Shown here one piece after another: positions 9,410 to 20,343 of a stretch of DNA of 64,000 bases. The notes beneath the pieces are model-generated. The model was not told where the DNA came from and made no database searches. It saw only the letters and a program-made list of their open reading frames with translations. How positions within the stretch are numbered: the first letter of the stretch is position 1; each line of letters starts with the position of its first letter. The translations under genes and the position numbers were made by a program. This DNA comes from JACCXG01 sp963717745 (lineage in GTDB: Bacteria; Acidobacteriota; Vicinamibacteria; Vicinamibacterales; 2-12-FULL-66-21): assembly GCA_963717745.1 (NCBI GenBank), contig CAVQXJ010000018.1, positions 124,001 to 188,000 on the forward strand. Reading direction: 5' to 3'.

Positions 9410-12400
9410 ATGCGAAGGCAACTCTGGGCGCTTCTCGTCATGGCTGCGATGGCGGCCCTGCCGGTCGACGCGCAAGAGACGCGCGGCAACATCAACGGCA
9501 CCGTCCAGGATGCGTCGGGGGTGGTGCCGGGCGCGACGGTGACGATCACCAACGTCGACACCGGACAGACCCAGAAGCTGGTGACCAACGGCAGCGGCTA
9601 CTTCGAAGCGCCGTTGCTGCAGGCCGGCCCCTATCGGGTCAGCGTCGACATGGAGGGCTTCAAGGGGCTGACCCAGAGCGGGATCACGCTGTCGGTCGGC
9701 CAATCGCTGACCGTCAGGCTGACCCTGGAAGTGGGGGCGATCTCCGAGCGGATTGACGTCTCCGCGAAAGCGCCGGTGCTCGACACCACGTCCGTCTCGT
9801 CGGGGCAGAACTACGATCAGGCGCTGATCTCGGGTCTGCCGATGGCGACCAACATGCCGATCCTGCTGTCCAGGTTCGCGCAGGGCGTGGTCAGCCCGAC
9901 CACCCAGGTGCAGGTGCTCTCCGGGCAGATCGACGGGCCGACCAACGCGGCGGGCACCGTGCTCGGCGGCGTCGGTGGTTTCAACTACACGATCGACGGC
10001 GCCACCAACGCCGGCAGCAGCCGGCGGATCGCCAGCTCGCCCAACGCCGACATGATCGAGGAGATGCGGGTCGAGACCTCCAACTTCGACGCCGCCCAGG
10101 GCCATGGCACCGGCTCGACGATCGCGATGATGACCCGGGCGGGCTCGAACACCCTGCGCGGCACCGCCAACTACCAGTACTGGACCAACAAGATCAACTC
10201 GTTGAACCCGCAGCAGAAGCTGGCGTTCAGCCAGCGCCCCGAGACCGGGAAGATCTATGAAGGCGGATACGAGAACTACATCGCGACCACGCTGGGCGGG
10301 CCGGTGGTCATTCCGAAAGTGGTCAACGGCCGGAACAAGCTGTTCTTCTTCGGCAGCTACCAGCGCAACTACGACAACGCGCCGGCCCAGAGCACGCCGA
10401 CGAGCACGGTGCCGGCCAACGAGAAGCATCTCAACGGCGATTTCTCCGACCTGCTCGCGCTGCCGAACGGCAGCCAGTATCAGATCTACGATCCGCTGAC
10501 GGTGCGGCCGGATCCGGCCCGCCCCGGCAGCTTCATCCGCACGCCGTTCCCGAACAACATCATCCCCAGGGAACGGTTCATGAACGCGAACGGCACCTAC
10601 AAGAATCCGCTGTTCGGCCTCTACCGGGACATGTCGCCGACGCCGAATCAGAACCTGGTCGAGTCGGGCCAGGTGCCCAGCAACAACTACTATCAGGGCG
10701 GGATTCCCAACCAGGTCACGGCCCAGAACTTCGCCGGGCGTGTCGATTACAACCACTCGGGGTCCGACCGGTTCTTCTTCCGCGCCTCCGGCACGACGTT
10801 CTACGAATACAACACCGATTGGACCTACGAGACCGAAGTACGTGGGGTTGCACTCGAACGACAAGACCCGCGCGTCCTGGTCCTACACCGGCAACTGGAC
10901 CAAGGTGCGCGGCTCGACCGTCATCGACACCCAGGTCTCTGCGAATCGGTTCTACGAGGATCAGCAGCGCCGCGGACTGCACCAGTACAAGCCCACCGAC
11001 GTCGGGCTGCCCGCGTATCTGGATGAGTACTGCCAGGCGGTGAACAACTGCATGCTGCCGACGATCAACATCGGTGGTTACCAGAGCGTCTCGACCGGGG
11101 CCGACGGCGGTCTGGATACGACCAATCTGCAGGCGCAGAGCAGCGTGACCACCGTCAAAGGCCGGCACACGCGTCCGCGGCGGCTTCGACTACCGGCTGG
11201 CGATGCGCCGGGCCGGATTGATGACCGCCGGCAACGTGTCGTCCACCTACAACTTCGACAACACCTTCACGCGGGCGGCGGACACGACGGCGGTGTTTCC
11301 GACCAACAACATCGGGCCCAGCCTGGCGGCCCTGATGCTGGGGATCCCGACCTCGGTGACGATCGGGCAGAATGCGCCGATCTCGATGAACAACCCGTTC
11401 TATGGCGGATTCATCCAGGACACCTGGCGCGCGCGGTCCAACCTCACCCTCAACTTCGGTCTTCGCTACGAGTTCGAGGGCGGCATCAGGGAGTCCGAGG
11501 ACCGCTGGCTGACCGAGTTCGATCCCGACGCGCGCCTGGCGATCACCGACGCGGCACAGGCCGCTTACGCGCGCAATCCGATCCCGCAGCTGCCCGTGAG
11601 CGCGTTCCGCGTGCTGGGCGGATCGGTCTATGCCGGCGCGCCCGGGGTGAGCGGGTTGAGTTGGAAAGGAGAGTCGATGTGGATGCCCCGCGTGTCGGGC
11701 GCCTACACCTTGGGCGAGCGGACGGTGATCAAGGGCGGGCTACGGGCTGTTCTTCGACACCCTGAACGCCGGCGACTACGGCGGGGTCGGCGCCAACAAC
11801 TCGGGATTCAATCAACTTGGCTACAGCTCGTCGACGACCAACGTCTCCAGTACCGACTTCGGCGCAGACTGGTTGCTGGGCGATCCACAGAACGGCATCT
11901 CGCCGCTCGTCGATCCGTTCCCGGTCCGCGTCGGCGGCGGCCGTTTCGAGCAGCCGGTCGAAGACGCGCTCGGGCGTCAACTCGATTCTCGGAACGAGTT
12001 TCGTCCGGGAGGACCCGAACCGGCAGGCATCCGCGTGTCCAACGGTGGCGGATCGGCATCCAGCGCGAACTGCTGCGAAACTTCGCGGTCGAGATCGCAT
12101 ACGCCGGCTCCTACGCCGATCGGGTGGGGCGGAACATCAACGAGGCGTACGTGCCGGAGCAGTACTACAGCGCCGTCACCAACGTGCGCGACGCCTCGGC
12201 CCAGGCACTGCTCCAGCAGCAGGTGACGAATCCATTTCACATCAGCAATTTCGCTTCGCTGGCGACCAGCAATCCGGCGCTCTACGCGCGGCTGGCCGGC
12301 AACGCGTTCTTCACCGCGGCGACGGTGCAGCGGCAGACCCTGCTGCGCGGCTACCCGCACCTGAGCGGGCTGCTCAACGCCAACCTGCCGCTCGGCGTGG

Positions 12401-13116
12401 TCAAGGACCACTCCTTCGAGGTGACCGCGACGCGTCGCTACTCATCCGGCCTCAGCGCGAATCTCGCATTCGCGGCGCGCCGCGTCGTCGAGAACCGGAC
12501 GGTCGAAGCGTACGATCGCGAGCCGACGTTCTGGCAGACCAGCCAGAACGCCCGGCCGTGGCGTCTCAGCGGCAGCGCGGTGTACGAATTGCCGTTCGGC
12601 AAGTCCAAGCCGTTCCTGAGCGGCGACGGCGTGGCCGCGAAGCTGTTCGGTGGATGGCAGACCGGCGGCACGTTCGAGTATCAGCCGGGGGCGCTGCTCG
12701 ATTGGGGCAACCTGTTCTTCAGCGGCGATATGGGCAGCATCGCGAAGGGCAACCCGGAAATCGCCCTGCGGCGCGACGGCACCATCGATCTCACCAGGAC
12801 CTGGTTCAACATCGACGCCGGCTTCGAGCGCGACGCCGGCCGGCAACCGGCGGCGTTCCAGAAGCGCAGCTTCCCGTTCCGGATCGACGGCGTGCGCGGG
12901 CCCGGCATGTTCCTGGTGAATGCGAACATCGTGCGCAGCTTCTCCCTCGGCGGACGCCGGCAACTCCAGGCGCGCATGGACGTCCAGAACCTGTTCGACT
13001 CCGTCCAGTGGGGGAATCCGAACCTCGATCCGACCAGCACCAACTTCGGGCGGATCACCACCGCGACCAACAGCATCATGCGGTTCTTCACCTTCGTCGC
13101 GAGGTTCAGCTTCTAG
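9410..13116 (+). CDS. Oar-type TonB-dependent receptor (several frameshifts)
   Basis: Outer-membrane receptor of the acidobacterial Oar type. Signal peptide MRRQLWALLVMAAMAALP then VDAQETRGNINGTVQDASG, a carboxypeptidase-regulatory (CarboxypepD_reg) domain to about residue 110, a plug with FNYTIDGATNAGSSR and EMRVETSNFDAAQGHGTGS, then the barrel, e.g. FIQDTWRARSNLTLNFGLRYEF and the terminal FGRITTATNSIMRFFTFVAR-FSF strand. Joined length about 1230 residues, normal for the family. Five +1 frame changes occur near 10840, 11170, 11745, 11965 and 12035; every barrel segment is present, so sequence error is the simplest explanation. Probably imports glycans or other large nutrients with TonB/ExbBD energy; ligand unknown. 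Confidence 0.8.
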
Positions 13117-13184
13117 CCCCCTGACCCCGTCGCTCGCGCGGGCAAGGCATCCGTTTGCTTTCAGTCGCGGATGGGTGGTTCGAT

Positions 13185-13312
13185 GGCCGGTGAGCTTTTA
13201 CAGGAGGGCCAGGAGATCAGGAGGAATCAATATTGTTTTCCAGATCTTCTGGCCCTCTGTGATCGGAGGCGCCCGCGAATTCCCCGGTCGCCAGTCCAAG
13301 CGCCCCGAACCG
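13185..13312. repeat. GGAG/CTCC hairpin repeat, copy 2 with flanks
   Basis: Left flank GGCCGGTGAGCTTTTA, 5' arm CAGGAGGGCCAGGAGATCAG from 13201, AT-rich loop, then a decayed 3' arm (CAGATCTTCTGGCCCTCTG), followed by the right flank with GGCGCC, CCCCGGTCGCCAG and TCCAAGCGCCCC. The same flanks surround the copies at 20.15 and 49.26 kb, so the mobile or duplicated unit is about 125 bases and not just the hairpin. The 3' arm has lost one base and has three substitutions, marking this as an older copy. It lies between the TonB-dependent receptor stop and the GTG at 13377. Confidence 0.8.
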
Positions 13313-13376
13313 CTGAGCCGCGAACCCGCGAACCCGCGACCCGCGAACCCGCGGACCGCGTCAGAGCTCTTAGGCA

Positions 13377-15707
13377 GTGAACCGACTCTTCGCGCTCGCG
13401 ATCTTCCTCTCCGCGACGCTGCTATTCATCGTCCAGCCGCTGAGCGGCAAGATCCTGCTTCCGGTCCTCGGCGGGAGCCCTGCGGTCTGGAGCGCCTGCC
13501 TGGTCTTCTTCCAGGCCGTCCTGTTGCTCGGATATCTCTACGCGCACGCGCTGACCACCCGTGTGCCGCAACGGTGGCAGTGGCCGGTGCACGTCTGCGT
13601 GCTGATCCTCGCCGGCACGATGCTGCCGCTGCCGATTGAGATCGGCGAGCCGGGCGGCGCCGATCCGCGGTGGTGGGTGCTCCGGACGCTGGCCGGCACC
13701 GTCGGGCTGCCTTTCTTCGCACTGTCCGCCACCGCCCCGCTCCTGCAGCACTGGTTCTCGCGAACGACCAATCCCGGAGCCAGGGATCCCTACTTTCTGT
13801 ACGCCGCGAGCAACGCCGGAAGTCTGCTGGGACTGCTGGCCTATCTGCTGGTGGAGCCGGTGGCGACGCGAAGCACGCAGGTGACCGGCTGGGCGATGGC
13901 GTTCTGGGGGTTCACGGCGCTGGTCGCTGCCTGCGCATACGCGAGCGTGCGCCATGCGGTCCCGTGGCTTCCGCCTTCCCACCTTCGCCAAGGCTACGGT
14001 GGGCCCGCCGTAGCTTCAGCGGAGGCGGCAGCCGGAAGGTCAAGGCGGCCGCAACGTTCCGCCTTCGACAAGCCGATCTTCCGTCGCTGTCACAACGGGC
14101 GCTGTGGATCGTCCTGGCGCTGGTGCCGTCGGCCTTGCTGCTCGGCGTCACGCAACACCTCGCCACCGACGTCGTGTCGGCCCCGTTGCTCTGGGTGGTG
14201 CCGCTGGCCCTCTACCTGTCGACCTTCATGGCGGCATTTTCGACCCGGGGCTTCGGAAGCGCGCGGCGGTGGGGGACAGTGGCGCCGCTCGTCGCGGTGC
14301 TCGTCCTGGTCCTCTCGCTGGCGGAGATACGCTACCCGATGTTGCCGGTCACGCTGGTACATCTCGCGGCGTTCACGGCGCTGGCGATGCTCTGCCACAC
14401 CCGCCTCGCCGAGAGCCGTCCGGATGCCACGCGCCTGACGGAGTACTTTGTGTGCGTTTCGCTCGGCGGGGTGCTCGGCGGGGCGGCGGCGGCCCTGGTC
14501 GCGCCGGCCCTGTTCTCGTCGATTCTGGAATATCCACTCGCGATTGCCGCGGCCCTCCTGCTGCGGCCGCAAAGCGTCGAGGCCGACCGCATGGTGAAGT
14601 CGCGCACTGGCATGGCGCGCGGCCGCGGCGGCGCTGCTGATCGCCGGATACTGGAGCGTGTCCGCCTTCAACGAGCACGCGGATTCGACCCGGGTCACGT
14701 CGAGCGCACCGTTCACCTGGCTGCGATCGCTCACCGGCGACGGAGAGATCGCGCAGCGGGTGCTTCGGACGTCATTCGCGATCCCGGCAGTCGTGCTGCT
14801 GCTCGCGCCGCGCACGGCGCTCCTCTTCGCCGGCGCCGCCGCCGGCCTGCTCGTCGGCGCGGGGGTCGTCCGGACCGGCGGCAGGGTGCTCGAACGCGAG
14901 CGCACGTTCTTCGGAGTGCACCAGGTCACATCCATTCAGAACGATGACTGGCACGTGCTGACCCACGGCACCACGACGCACGGCGTGCAGGCCACGCGCG
15001 GCAAAGTGCACTTCCTGCCCACCGCCTATTACCATCCCTCAGGCCCGCTCGGCGACGTGGTCTTCACGCTGGTTCCCGACGGGCGGTTCCGCGACGTCGG
15101 TGTCATCGGTCTGGGCGCCGGTGCGCTGGCCGCGTACGCCGGCAGCCGTGTGCGGATGGATTTCTTCGAGATCGACGAGGCCGTCATCCGGATCGCCGAG
15201 AATCCTCAGTGGTTCACCTACCTGGCCGATGCGAGAGCCCGGCCTGGCGTCACCGTGAAAACCATCGCATCCGACGGACGCCTGGGGCTCCGAGCGATGC
15301 CAGAGGCCTCATACGATCTGATCGTCGTCGATGCGTTTTCGTCCGACGCCATCCCCACGCATCTCATCACCCGTGAGGCCGTGGCGATGTACGCGTCGCG
15401 CCTCAAGGTCCGAGGCATGATCGCGTTTCACGTGTCGAACCGATTCTTCGACCTCACCCCGGTCCTCGCGAGAATCGCCGCGGACCGGGGCCTGGTCGGC
15501 TATGTTCGCAACGACAGGGAAGTACCACCCGAGAAAGCCGGCGAGGCGATGCGGCCTTCGGTCTGGGTGGTGCTGGCGCGCGACGAGAACGACTTCGGCC
15601 AGATTGCCCGTTCGGGGCCGCGATGGGTCCGGCTGGCCGCCGCTGCCGATGAGCCGCTCTGGACGGACGACTACACCAACGTGCTGGGAGCCCTGGCGGG
15701 ACCGTGA
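13377..15707 (+). CDS. Fused MFS/spermidine-synthase-like membrane protein (two frame changes)
   Basis: Polytopic N-terminal half (FALAIFLSATLLFIVQPLSG through RALWIVLALVPSALLLGVTQ, about ten membrane spans) followed from about 15090 by a spermidine-synthase-like Rossmann domain with GVIGLGAGALAAYAG, MDFFEIDEAVIRIAENP and LIVVDAFSSDAIPTHLIT. Aminopropyltransferase activity is not certain for this fused family. The start GTG at 13377 follows GCA without a strong ribosome site. The frame changes at about 13975, inside a palindromic element lodged in the variable cytoplasmic loop, and by +1 near 14615. It overlaps the next gene by four bases (GTGA at 15704). Confidence 0.75.
13966..14060. repeat. 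Palindromic REP-like element inside the fused MFS gene
   Basis: Between the seventh and eighth hydrophobic segments of the host gene lies a G/C-rich palindrome: core GCTACGG-tgggcccg-CCGTAGC (about 13993-14014) with imperfect outer arms CCTTCGCC/GGCGGAGG-type and repeated CCGCCTT/AAGGCGG blocks on both sides. Such elements (with CTTCGCCAAGGCTACGGTGGG) are to my knowledge dispersed in many bacterial genomes. The host frame differs on the two sides of it. It encodes Gly/Ala/Arg-rich filler in every frame. Confidence 0.6.
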
Positions 15708-16384
15708 CGTTCTCTATTTCCTCCAAGGGGCGGCTCACCCCTCGTGACGTCCCGCGATTCCCCGGCCACACGCTGTTCGATCGGCTCGCGCGTGTGGTGT
15801 GCCAGGCGGGCTGCCTGCCGCGCAAGGAGCTGTACGAGGCATGGGAGATGGCGCGGCGGATCCGCCGCCGGCTGCGAGGCGGTCGCGTCGTCGATCTGGC
15901 GGCAGGCCACGGGCTTCTGTCGCACGTCCTGCTCATCCTGGACGACTCTTCACCCGCAGCGCTGCTCGTCGATACAGCGCCCCCGCCGTCCGCGGCACGG
16001 CTGCACGCCGTGCTGGTCGAGGCCTGGCCGCGTCTGGCCGGCCGCATCGTCTGGGAGTGCCGCCCGCTGGCGTCGACGCAGCTCTTCGCCGCCGATCTGG
16101 TCGTGTCGAGCCACGCCTGCGGCGCGCTGACCGACATCGTGCTGGACAGCGCGGCCTCGGCCCGCGCGCGCGTCGCGGTGCTGCCTTGCTGTCACGATAT
16201 TGCGGTGAACGACGGCGGCTCTCTATCAGGATGGCTGGAGCGGTCGCTCGCCATCGACGTGATGCGTGCCGTCCGGCTGGAACAGCGGGGCTACCAGGTC
16301 TGGACCCAGACGATCCCTGCGGCCATCAGCCCGAAGAACCGGCTGCTTCTGGGAGATCCGTTGCCGCCGGCGCCCGCCGGGTGA
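15704..16384 (+). CDS. Class I SAM-dependent methyltransferase-like protein
   Basis: 226 residues. GTG start at 15704 overlaps the previous stop (GTGA), indicating translational coupling to the membrane fusion protein. Motif I of the SAM fold is VVDLAAGHGLLSHVLLIL (residues about 62-79), followed by VDTAPPPSAARL at the acidic-loop position and the late motif LVVSSHACGALTDIVLD; AVLPCCHD resembles the methyltransferase family that handles rRNA/tRNA-like or small-molecule substrates (Methyltransf_32 type). Substrate unknown. The C-terminus, QTIPAAISPKNRLLLGDP, is typical of that group. The pairing with a spermidine-synthase-like protein is suggestive but not proof of a shared pathway. Confidence 0.7.
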   Translation: MTFSISSKGRLTPRDVPRFPGHTLFDRLARVVCQAGCLPRKELYEAWEMARRIRRRLRGGRVVDLAAGHGLLSHVLLILDDSSPAALLVDTAPPPSAARLHAVLVEAWPRLAGRIVWECRPLASTQLFAADLVVSSHACGALTDIVLDSAASARARVAVLPCCHDIAVNDGGSLSGWLERSLAIDVMRAVRLEQRGYQVWTQTIPAAISPKNRLLLGDPLPPAPAG

Positions 16385-16769
16385 CCGTCGAAGACCAAGC
16401 ACCAACGCCATTCCTCACCAAGCTCTTCCGCCACTTCGGAGGGATTCGAGCGCATGGCTGGAGGCCTCCGTGACCCGGTGCTTGAGGGCAGCAGACTCGA
16501 GCGTCCTGGCCGGACTTCAGCCCGCGAAATGCAGGCCCCCCCGCCGCGGTTGGTCCCAACCACGCCATCCCGGCTCGAACACCTGATTGAGCGCGTTCCT
16601 GCGCGGTTGATCGAGCCTGGGTATTCCGGCCCCCATTTCGTCCTGCAGAAAACTCACGCCGGCCGGAAAAGGTTGGATTCGATCCCGCAGTCTCAGTAAA
16701 AGGAAGCCGTCATCAGCCAGGGGATCGTTCCGGTCCCCACTCGGACGCTCGCACATAGGAGATCCCCCG
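16385..16769. other. Intergenic region without a convincing gene
   Basis: 385 bases between the methyltransferase and the second TonB-dependent receptor. Short ORFs on both strands have Arg/Pro-rich, shadow-like composition. The last 40 bases hold a GGAGATCC-type ribosome site (aggagatcccccgATG) for the receptor. Upstream promoters are likely here but I see no clear -35/-10 pair or operator. Confidence 0.5.
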
Positions 16770-19700
16770 ATGAAGAGATTGGTGGTATCCCTCGGGCTCG
16801 TGCTGGCGGCGTTTCACTGGGCCGCCAGTCCCGCGCAGGCACAGACCGCTACAGGACAGATCACCGGCACGCTCACGGACACGAGCGGCGCCCTGGTGAT
16901 CGGCGCGAAAATCAAAATCAGCAACACCCTCACCGGCCTGGTGCGGGAAACGACCACCAGCGATCGGGGCACCTACTCGGTGCCCCTGCTGCCGGTGGGG
17001 ATCTACCTGGTCACGGGCGAACGGGAGGGCTTCAAGCTCGCCATGTCGTCTGACAACGAGCTCAAAGTCGATCAGGTGCTCCGGGTCGACATGATCATGG
17101 AGGTGGGCGCGCTCACCGAGAGCGTCGAGGTCGTCGGCCGCTCGGTGGCGGTAGACAGCGAGACCGCGAGCATCGGCCATGTCGTCACCGAACGGCAGGT
17201 CACCGATCTGCCGCTGAATGGCCGGAACTTTCTCCAGCTGCTCTTCCTGGGGAACGGCGCGGTCGAGACCAACGGCGAACAGGGCGACATGCGTAAAGGG
17301 GCCGGCAATGCGATCAGCATCAACGGCTCGAGGCCGACTTCGAACAACTTCCTGCTCGACGGCACCTCGAATACCGACACCGCGCTCGGCACGCCGGCGG
17401 CGATCCTCTCGATCGATGCGATTCAGGAGTTCAAGGAGCAGACTGCCACGTATTCGGCGGAGTACGGCTTCAGCGCCAACCAGATCAGCATCGTCAGCAA
17501 GACCGGGACGAACCGGCTGAGCGGGTCGGTGTTCTCGTTCATGCGCAACGACAAGCTCGACGCCCGGAGCTTCTTCGACGTGCAGAAGCAGAAGCTCGAT
17601 CAGAAGCAGTTCGGGTTCGTGGTCGGCGGGCCGGTCCTGGTGCCGGGCGCTTACAACGGGCGGAACAAGACGTTCTTTCTCGTGAACTACGAGGGGATGC
17701 GTCGCGAAGTCGGCTCGCAGGACTTCTTGAACGTCCCGCGCCCCGACGAGCTCGCCGGCCGGTTCAGCAGCACGATCATCGATCCGGTGACCCGGCAGCC
17801 ATTCCCCAACAACACCATTCCACAGAGCCGCTTCTCACGGGTGGCCAGCCTGGCGCTCAGCAAGAACTACTGGCCGGCGCCGAACGCGAGCCTCCCGCAA
17901 GGCAACTACATCCGCCAGCGGGATCTGCCGACCGACACCAATCAGTTCACGGTCCGGATCGACCAGCAGCTCGGATCGAAGTGGGGCACGGTGTTCGGCC
18001 GCTATACCCAGTCGGACTGGACGAACACCACGCTCGGCACGGTGACCGAGCTCGGAGACGTGTTCTTCGTTCAGGACACCAAGAACTGGCAGGTCTCGCA
18101 CTCGGTGCCAATCGGGTCGGGCCTCGTCAACCAGCTGCGCGTCGGCTTCGTGGGCGCGCGCGCCAACCAGCACGGGTTCACGGCGCCGGCCAGCGATATC
18201 TCGGCGGCGGGATTGACCGGCGTGTTCGACAGCCTGGATGATGAGCAACGGACCTATCCGGCGGTCGGGTTCGGCGGGACCGGCACGGGCCTGGCCGGCG
18301 GCGGCAGCGCGGTGAACGATTACCAGGCGAGCTACCAGCCGATGTGGGATCTGAGCAACACCACGACGTGGATCCGCGGCCCTCACACGCTCAACTTCGG
18401 CGCGAACTATCGCCGCTGGTCACTCCAGCGGGACCTCGCGAACGATTTCCTGGGACAGTTCACCTTCAGCGGATTCTTCACCGGAAACGCCGTCGCCGAC
18501 ATGCTGCTCGGGTACTACTCGGGGGCGAGCGTGTTCCAGCCGGCGGGCTTCAGCGTCGAAGGACGGTCGGGGAATCCGCGCGAGTTCAACTTCCGGTACT
18601 TCGCGCCGTATCTGCAGGACGACTGGAAGGTCAACGGCCGGCTGACCCTGAACCTCGGATTGCGTTGGGACTATCGCACGATCCCGTTCGAGACCAACGA
18701 TCGCATGGGGTGGCGCGACCTGTCGAATCCGCGCGGCGGGCTGCTGGTGGCGGACCAGACGCTGGTCGATCGCGGGATCGTCGGCGACTCCAGCTACTAC
18801 AAGTTCGCCGGCCGCCGGAATCCCAAGGACGCGTCGAAGAACGTTTTCGCGCCACGGCTGGGATTCGCGTTCAGGCCGTTCGGGGGACAGCAGACGGTCG
18901 TGCGCGGCGGCTACGGCGTGTTCTGGGACTCGTTCGAAGGCCGCGAGATCGACGGCGCCGCGGATATCTATCCGTACGTCAGCCGGGGCAACTACAGCCA
19001 AACGGCGGATCAGGCCACGCCGCTGAAGACGACCAACGATCTGTTCCCCAGCTTCGCCGACCTCGGAGCGGCGACGCCGGCGGCGAACTCCTTCCTCGCC
19101 GTGAGCATGTCTCCGGACCCGAAGAACCCGTACGTGCAGCAATGGTCGCTCGGCGTTCAACGGGAGGTGTTCAGGAACACCATCGCCGAAGTGAACTACA
19201 TCGGGACCAAGGGCACTGATCTGCTGATGCGCCGGAACATCGCCCAGGCGCTGCCGTACGATCCGGCCAATCCACGCCCAGTGACCGATCGCAAGCCGTT
19301 CCCGAATTTCGCGGTCTACATCGACAGCGACTTCTCGGGCACCTCGAACTATCACTCGATGAACGCCAAGCTCGAACGGCACACCAGCTCCCTGGTCGCG
19401 ACCGTGGTCTACACCTGGGCGAAGAGCACTGACAACAAGTCGGCGGCGGCGGGCATCGGCGCTTCGGCGTTCAACGGCTGGCAAGGGTTGCTCGACAACA
19501 GCCGGCCGGAGCTCGACCGCGGCCGGTCGGATTTCGACGTCGATCACCGCCTGGTCGGCAGCTTCGTCTACAACCTGCCGTTCGGAAGGGGAGAGAAGGT
19601 CGCGGGCGGCGCCACCGGCGTCAAGAATGCCGTGGTTGGCGGATGGCAGGTGAACGGCATCGTCACGCTGCAGCGGGGCTTTCCGATCACCATCACCGCG

Positions 19701-20081
19701 GCGGACGCTGGAGGACTCAACGACAGCTTCGGGACCAACCGGGCCGACCTCGTGGGGGACCCCTACCCGAGCGGGTTCGAGAAGAGCATCGGCGCGTGGT
19801 TCGACAAGAGCGCCTTCGCGCAGCCGGTGGCGGGCCGTTTCGGCAACATCGGACGAAACACGTTGCGCGGGCCCGGTATCAACAATCTGGATCTGGCGTT
19901 GTTCAAGAACTTCGACATGACCCACGGGGCGCGGCTCCAGTTCCGGTTCGAATCGTTCAACGCGTTCAACCACGCGCAGTTCAACGCGCCGGTGGTCAAC
20001 GTCGCCGACAGCCGGTTCGGCCAGGTGCTCAGCGCCCGTCCAGGACGGATCAACCAGATAGGGTTGAAGCTGCTGTTCTGA
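16770..20081 (+). CDS. Oar-type TonB-dependent receptor (intact)
   Basis: 1103 residues without interruption, useful as the reference for the broken homologues in this window. Start fixed by AGGAGA seven bases upstream of ATG 16770. Signal peptide MKRLVVSLGLVLAAFHWAA ending SPAQAQ; CarboxypepD_reg domain GQITGTLTDTSGALVIGAKI to about residue 105; plug domain with VTDLPLNGRNFLQLLFL, SINGSRPTSNNFLLDGTSNT and QEFKEQTATYSAEYG; then the barrel, including LQDDWKVNGRLTLNLGLRWD, and the C-terminal RFESFNAFNHAQFNAPVVNV ending in the aromatic LKLLF. Outer-membrane, TonB-powered uptake; ligand unknown. The gene stands alone, followed by a hairpin repeat. Confidence 0.92.
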   Translation: MKRLVVSLGLVLAAFHWAASPAQAQTATGQITGTLTDTSGALVIGAKIKISNTLTGLVRETTTSDRGTYSVPLLPVGIYLVTGEREGFKLAMSSDNELKVDQVLRVDMIMEVGALTESVEVVGRSVAVDSETASIGHVVTERQVTDLPLNGRNFLQLLFLGNGAVETNGEQGDMRKGAGNAISINGSRPTSNNFLLDGTSNTDTALGTPAAILSIDAIQEFKEQTATYSAEYGFSANQISIVSKTGTNRLSGSVFSFMRNDKLDARSFFDVQKQKLDQKQFGFVVGGPVLVPGAYNGRNKTFFLVNYEGMRREVGSQDFLNVPRPDELAGRFSSTIIDPVTRQPFPNNTIPQSRFSRVASLALSKNYWPAPNASLPQGNYIRQRDLPTDTNQFTVRIDQQLGSKWGTVFGRYTQSDWTNTTLGTVTELGDVFFVQDTKNWQVSHSVPIGSGLVNQLRVGFVGARANQHGFTAPASDISAAGLTGVFDSLDDEQRTYPAVGFGGTGTGLAGGGSAVNDYQASYQPMWDLSNTTTWIRGPHTLNFGANYRRWSLQRDLANDFLGQFTFSGFFTGNAVADMLLGYYSGASVFQPAGFSVEGRSGNPREFNFRYFAPYLQDDWKVNGRLTLNLGLRWDYRTIPFETNDRMGWRDLSNPRGGLLVADQTLVDRGIVGDSSYYKFAGRRNPKDASKNVFAPRLGFAFRPFGGQQTVVRGGYGVFWDSFEGREIDGAADIYPYVSRGNYSQTADQATPLKTTNDLFPSFADLGAATPAANSFLAVSMSPDPKNPYVQQWSLGVQREVFRNTIAEVNYIGTKGTDLLMRRNIAQALPYDPANPRPVTDRKPFPNFAVYIDSDFSGTSNYHSMNAKLERHTSSLVATVVYTWAKSTDNKSAAAGIGASAFNGWQGLLDNSRPELDRGRSDFDVDHRLVGSFVYNLPFGRGEKVAGGATGVKNAVVGGWQVNGIVTLQRGFPITITAADAGGLNDSFGTNRADLVGDPYPSGFEKSIGAWFDKSAFAQPVAGRFGNIGRNTLRGPGINNLDLALFKNFDMTHGARLQFRFESFNAFNHAQFNAPVVNVADSRFGQVLSARPGRINQIGLKLLF

Positions 20082-20137
20082 TTCCGTCGATGGCTCGGGG
20101 CGTGGGGGTAATTTCAGCCGCAACCGGGTAACTCGAC

Positions 20138-20262
20138 GGCCGGTGAATTTACAGGAGGGCCAGGAGATCAGGAGGAAAACCAAAAGTATTTTCTCCTGAT
20201 CTCCTGGCCCTCCTGTGATGACGAGCGTCCGGATCAGCCCGGTCGCCTCTCCAAGCAGCACA
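20138..20262. repeat. GGAG/CTCC hairpin repeat, copy 3 (best-preserved stem)
   Basis: Left flank GGCCGGTGAATTT, 5' arm ACAGGAGGGCCAGGAGATCA from 20151, a loop of about 13 A/T-rich bases, 3' arm TGATCTCCTGGCCCTCCTGT ending about 20216, then a diverged right flank (GACGAGCGTCCGG, CCCGGTCGCC, TCCAAGCA). The stem is about 28 pairs with one G facing T. It lies 70 bases after the receptor stop and could terminate or stabilise its transcript, but copies elsewhere are not always behind a gene on the same strand. Confidence 0.85.
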
Positions 20263-20343
20263 CGCCTGGAGGCGTGGGGTGTATGCGCCTGCACCAGGGA
20301 TCAGGGCAGTATGATGACGGGTCCAGATAGCCGGGGGGCGTTC

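Noticed and set aside
9065..10864. Long minus-strand ORF of 599 codons opposite the first TonB-dependent receptor
   Set aside because: Arg/Val/Asp/His-rich shadow translation typical of antisense frames in high-G+C genes; the plus strand encodes clear receptor motifs.
16454..16756. Small ORFs on both strands between the methyltransferase and the second receptor
   Set aside because: Arg/Pro-rich, no ribosome site, overlapping each other on opposite strands; no support beyond openness.
18420..20294. Minus-strand ORF of 624 codons opposite the intact receptor
   Set aside because: Antisense shadow with Arg/Val/Glu bias; extends through the hairpin repeat, which real genes here do not.
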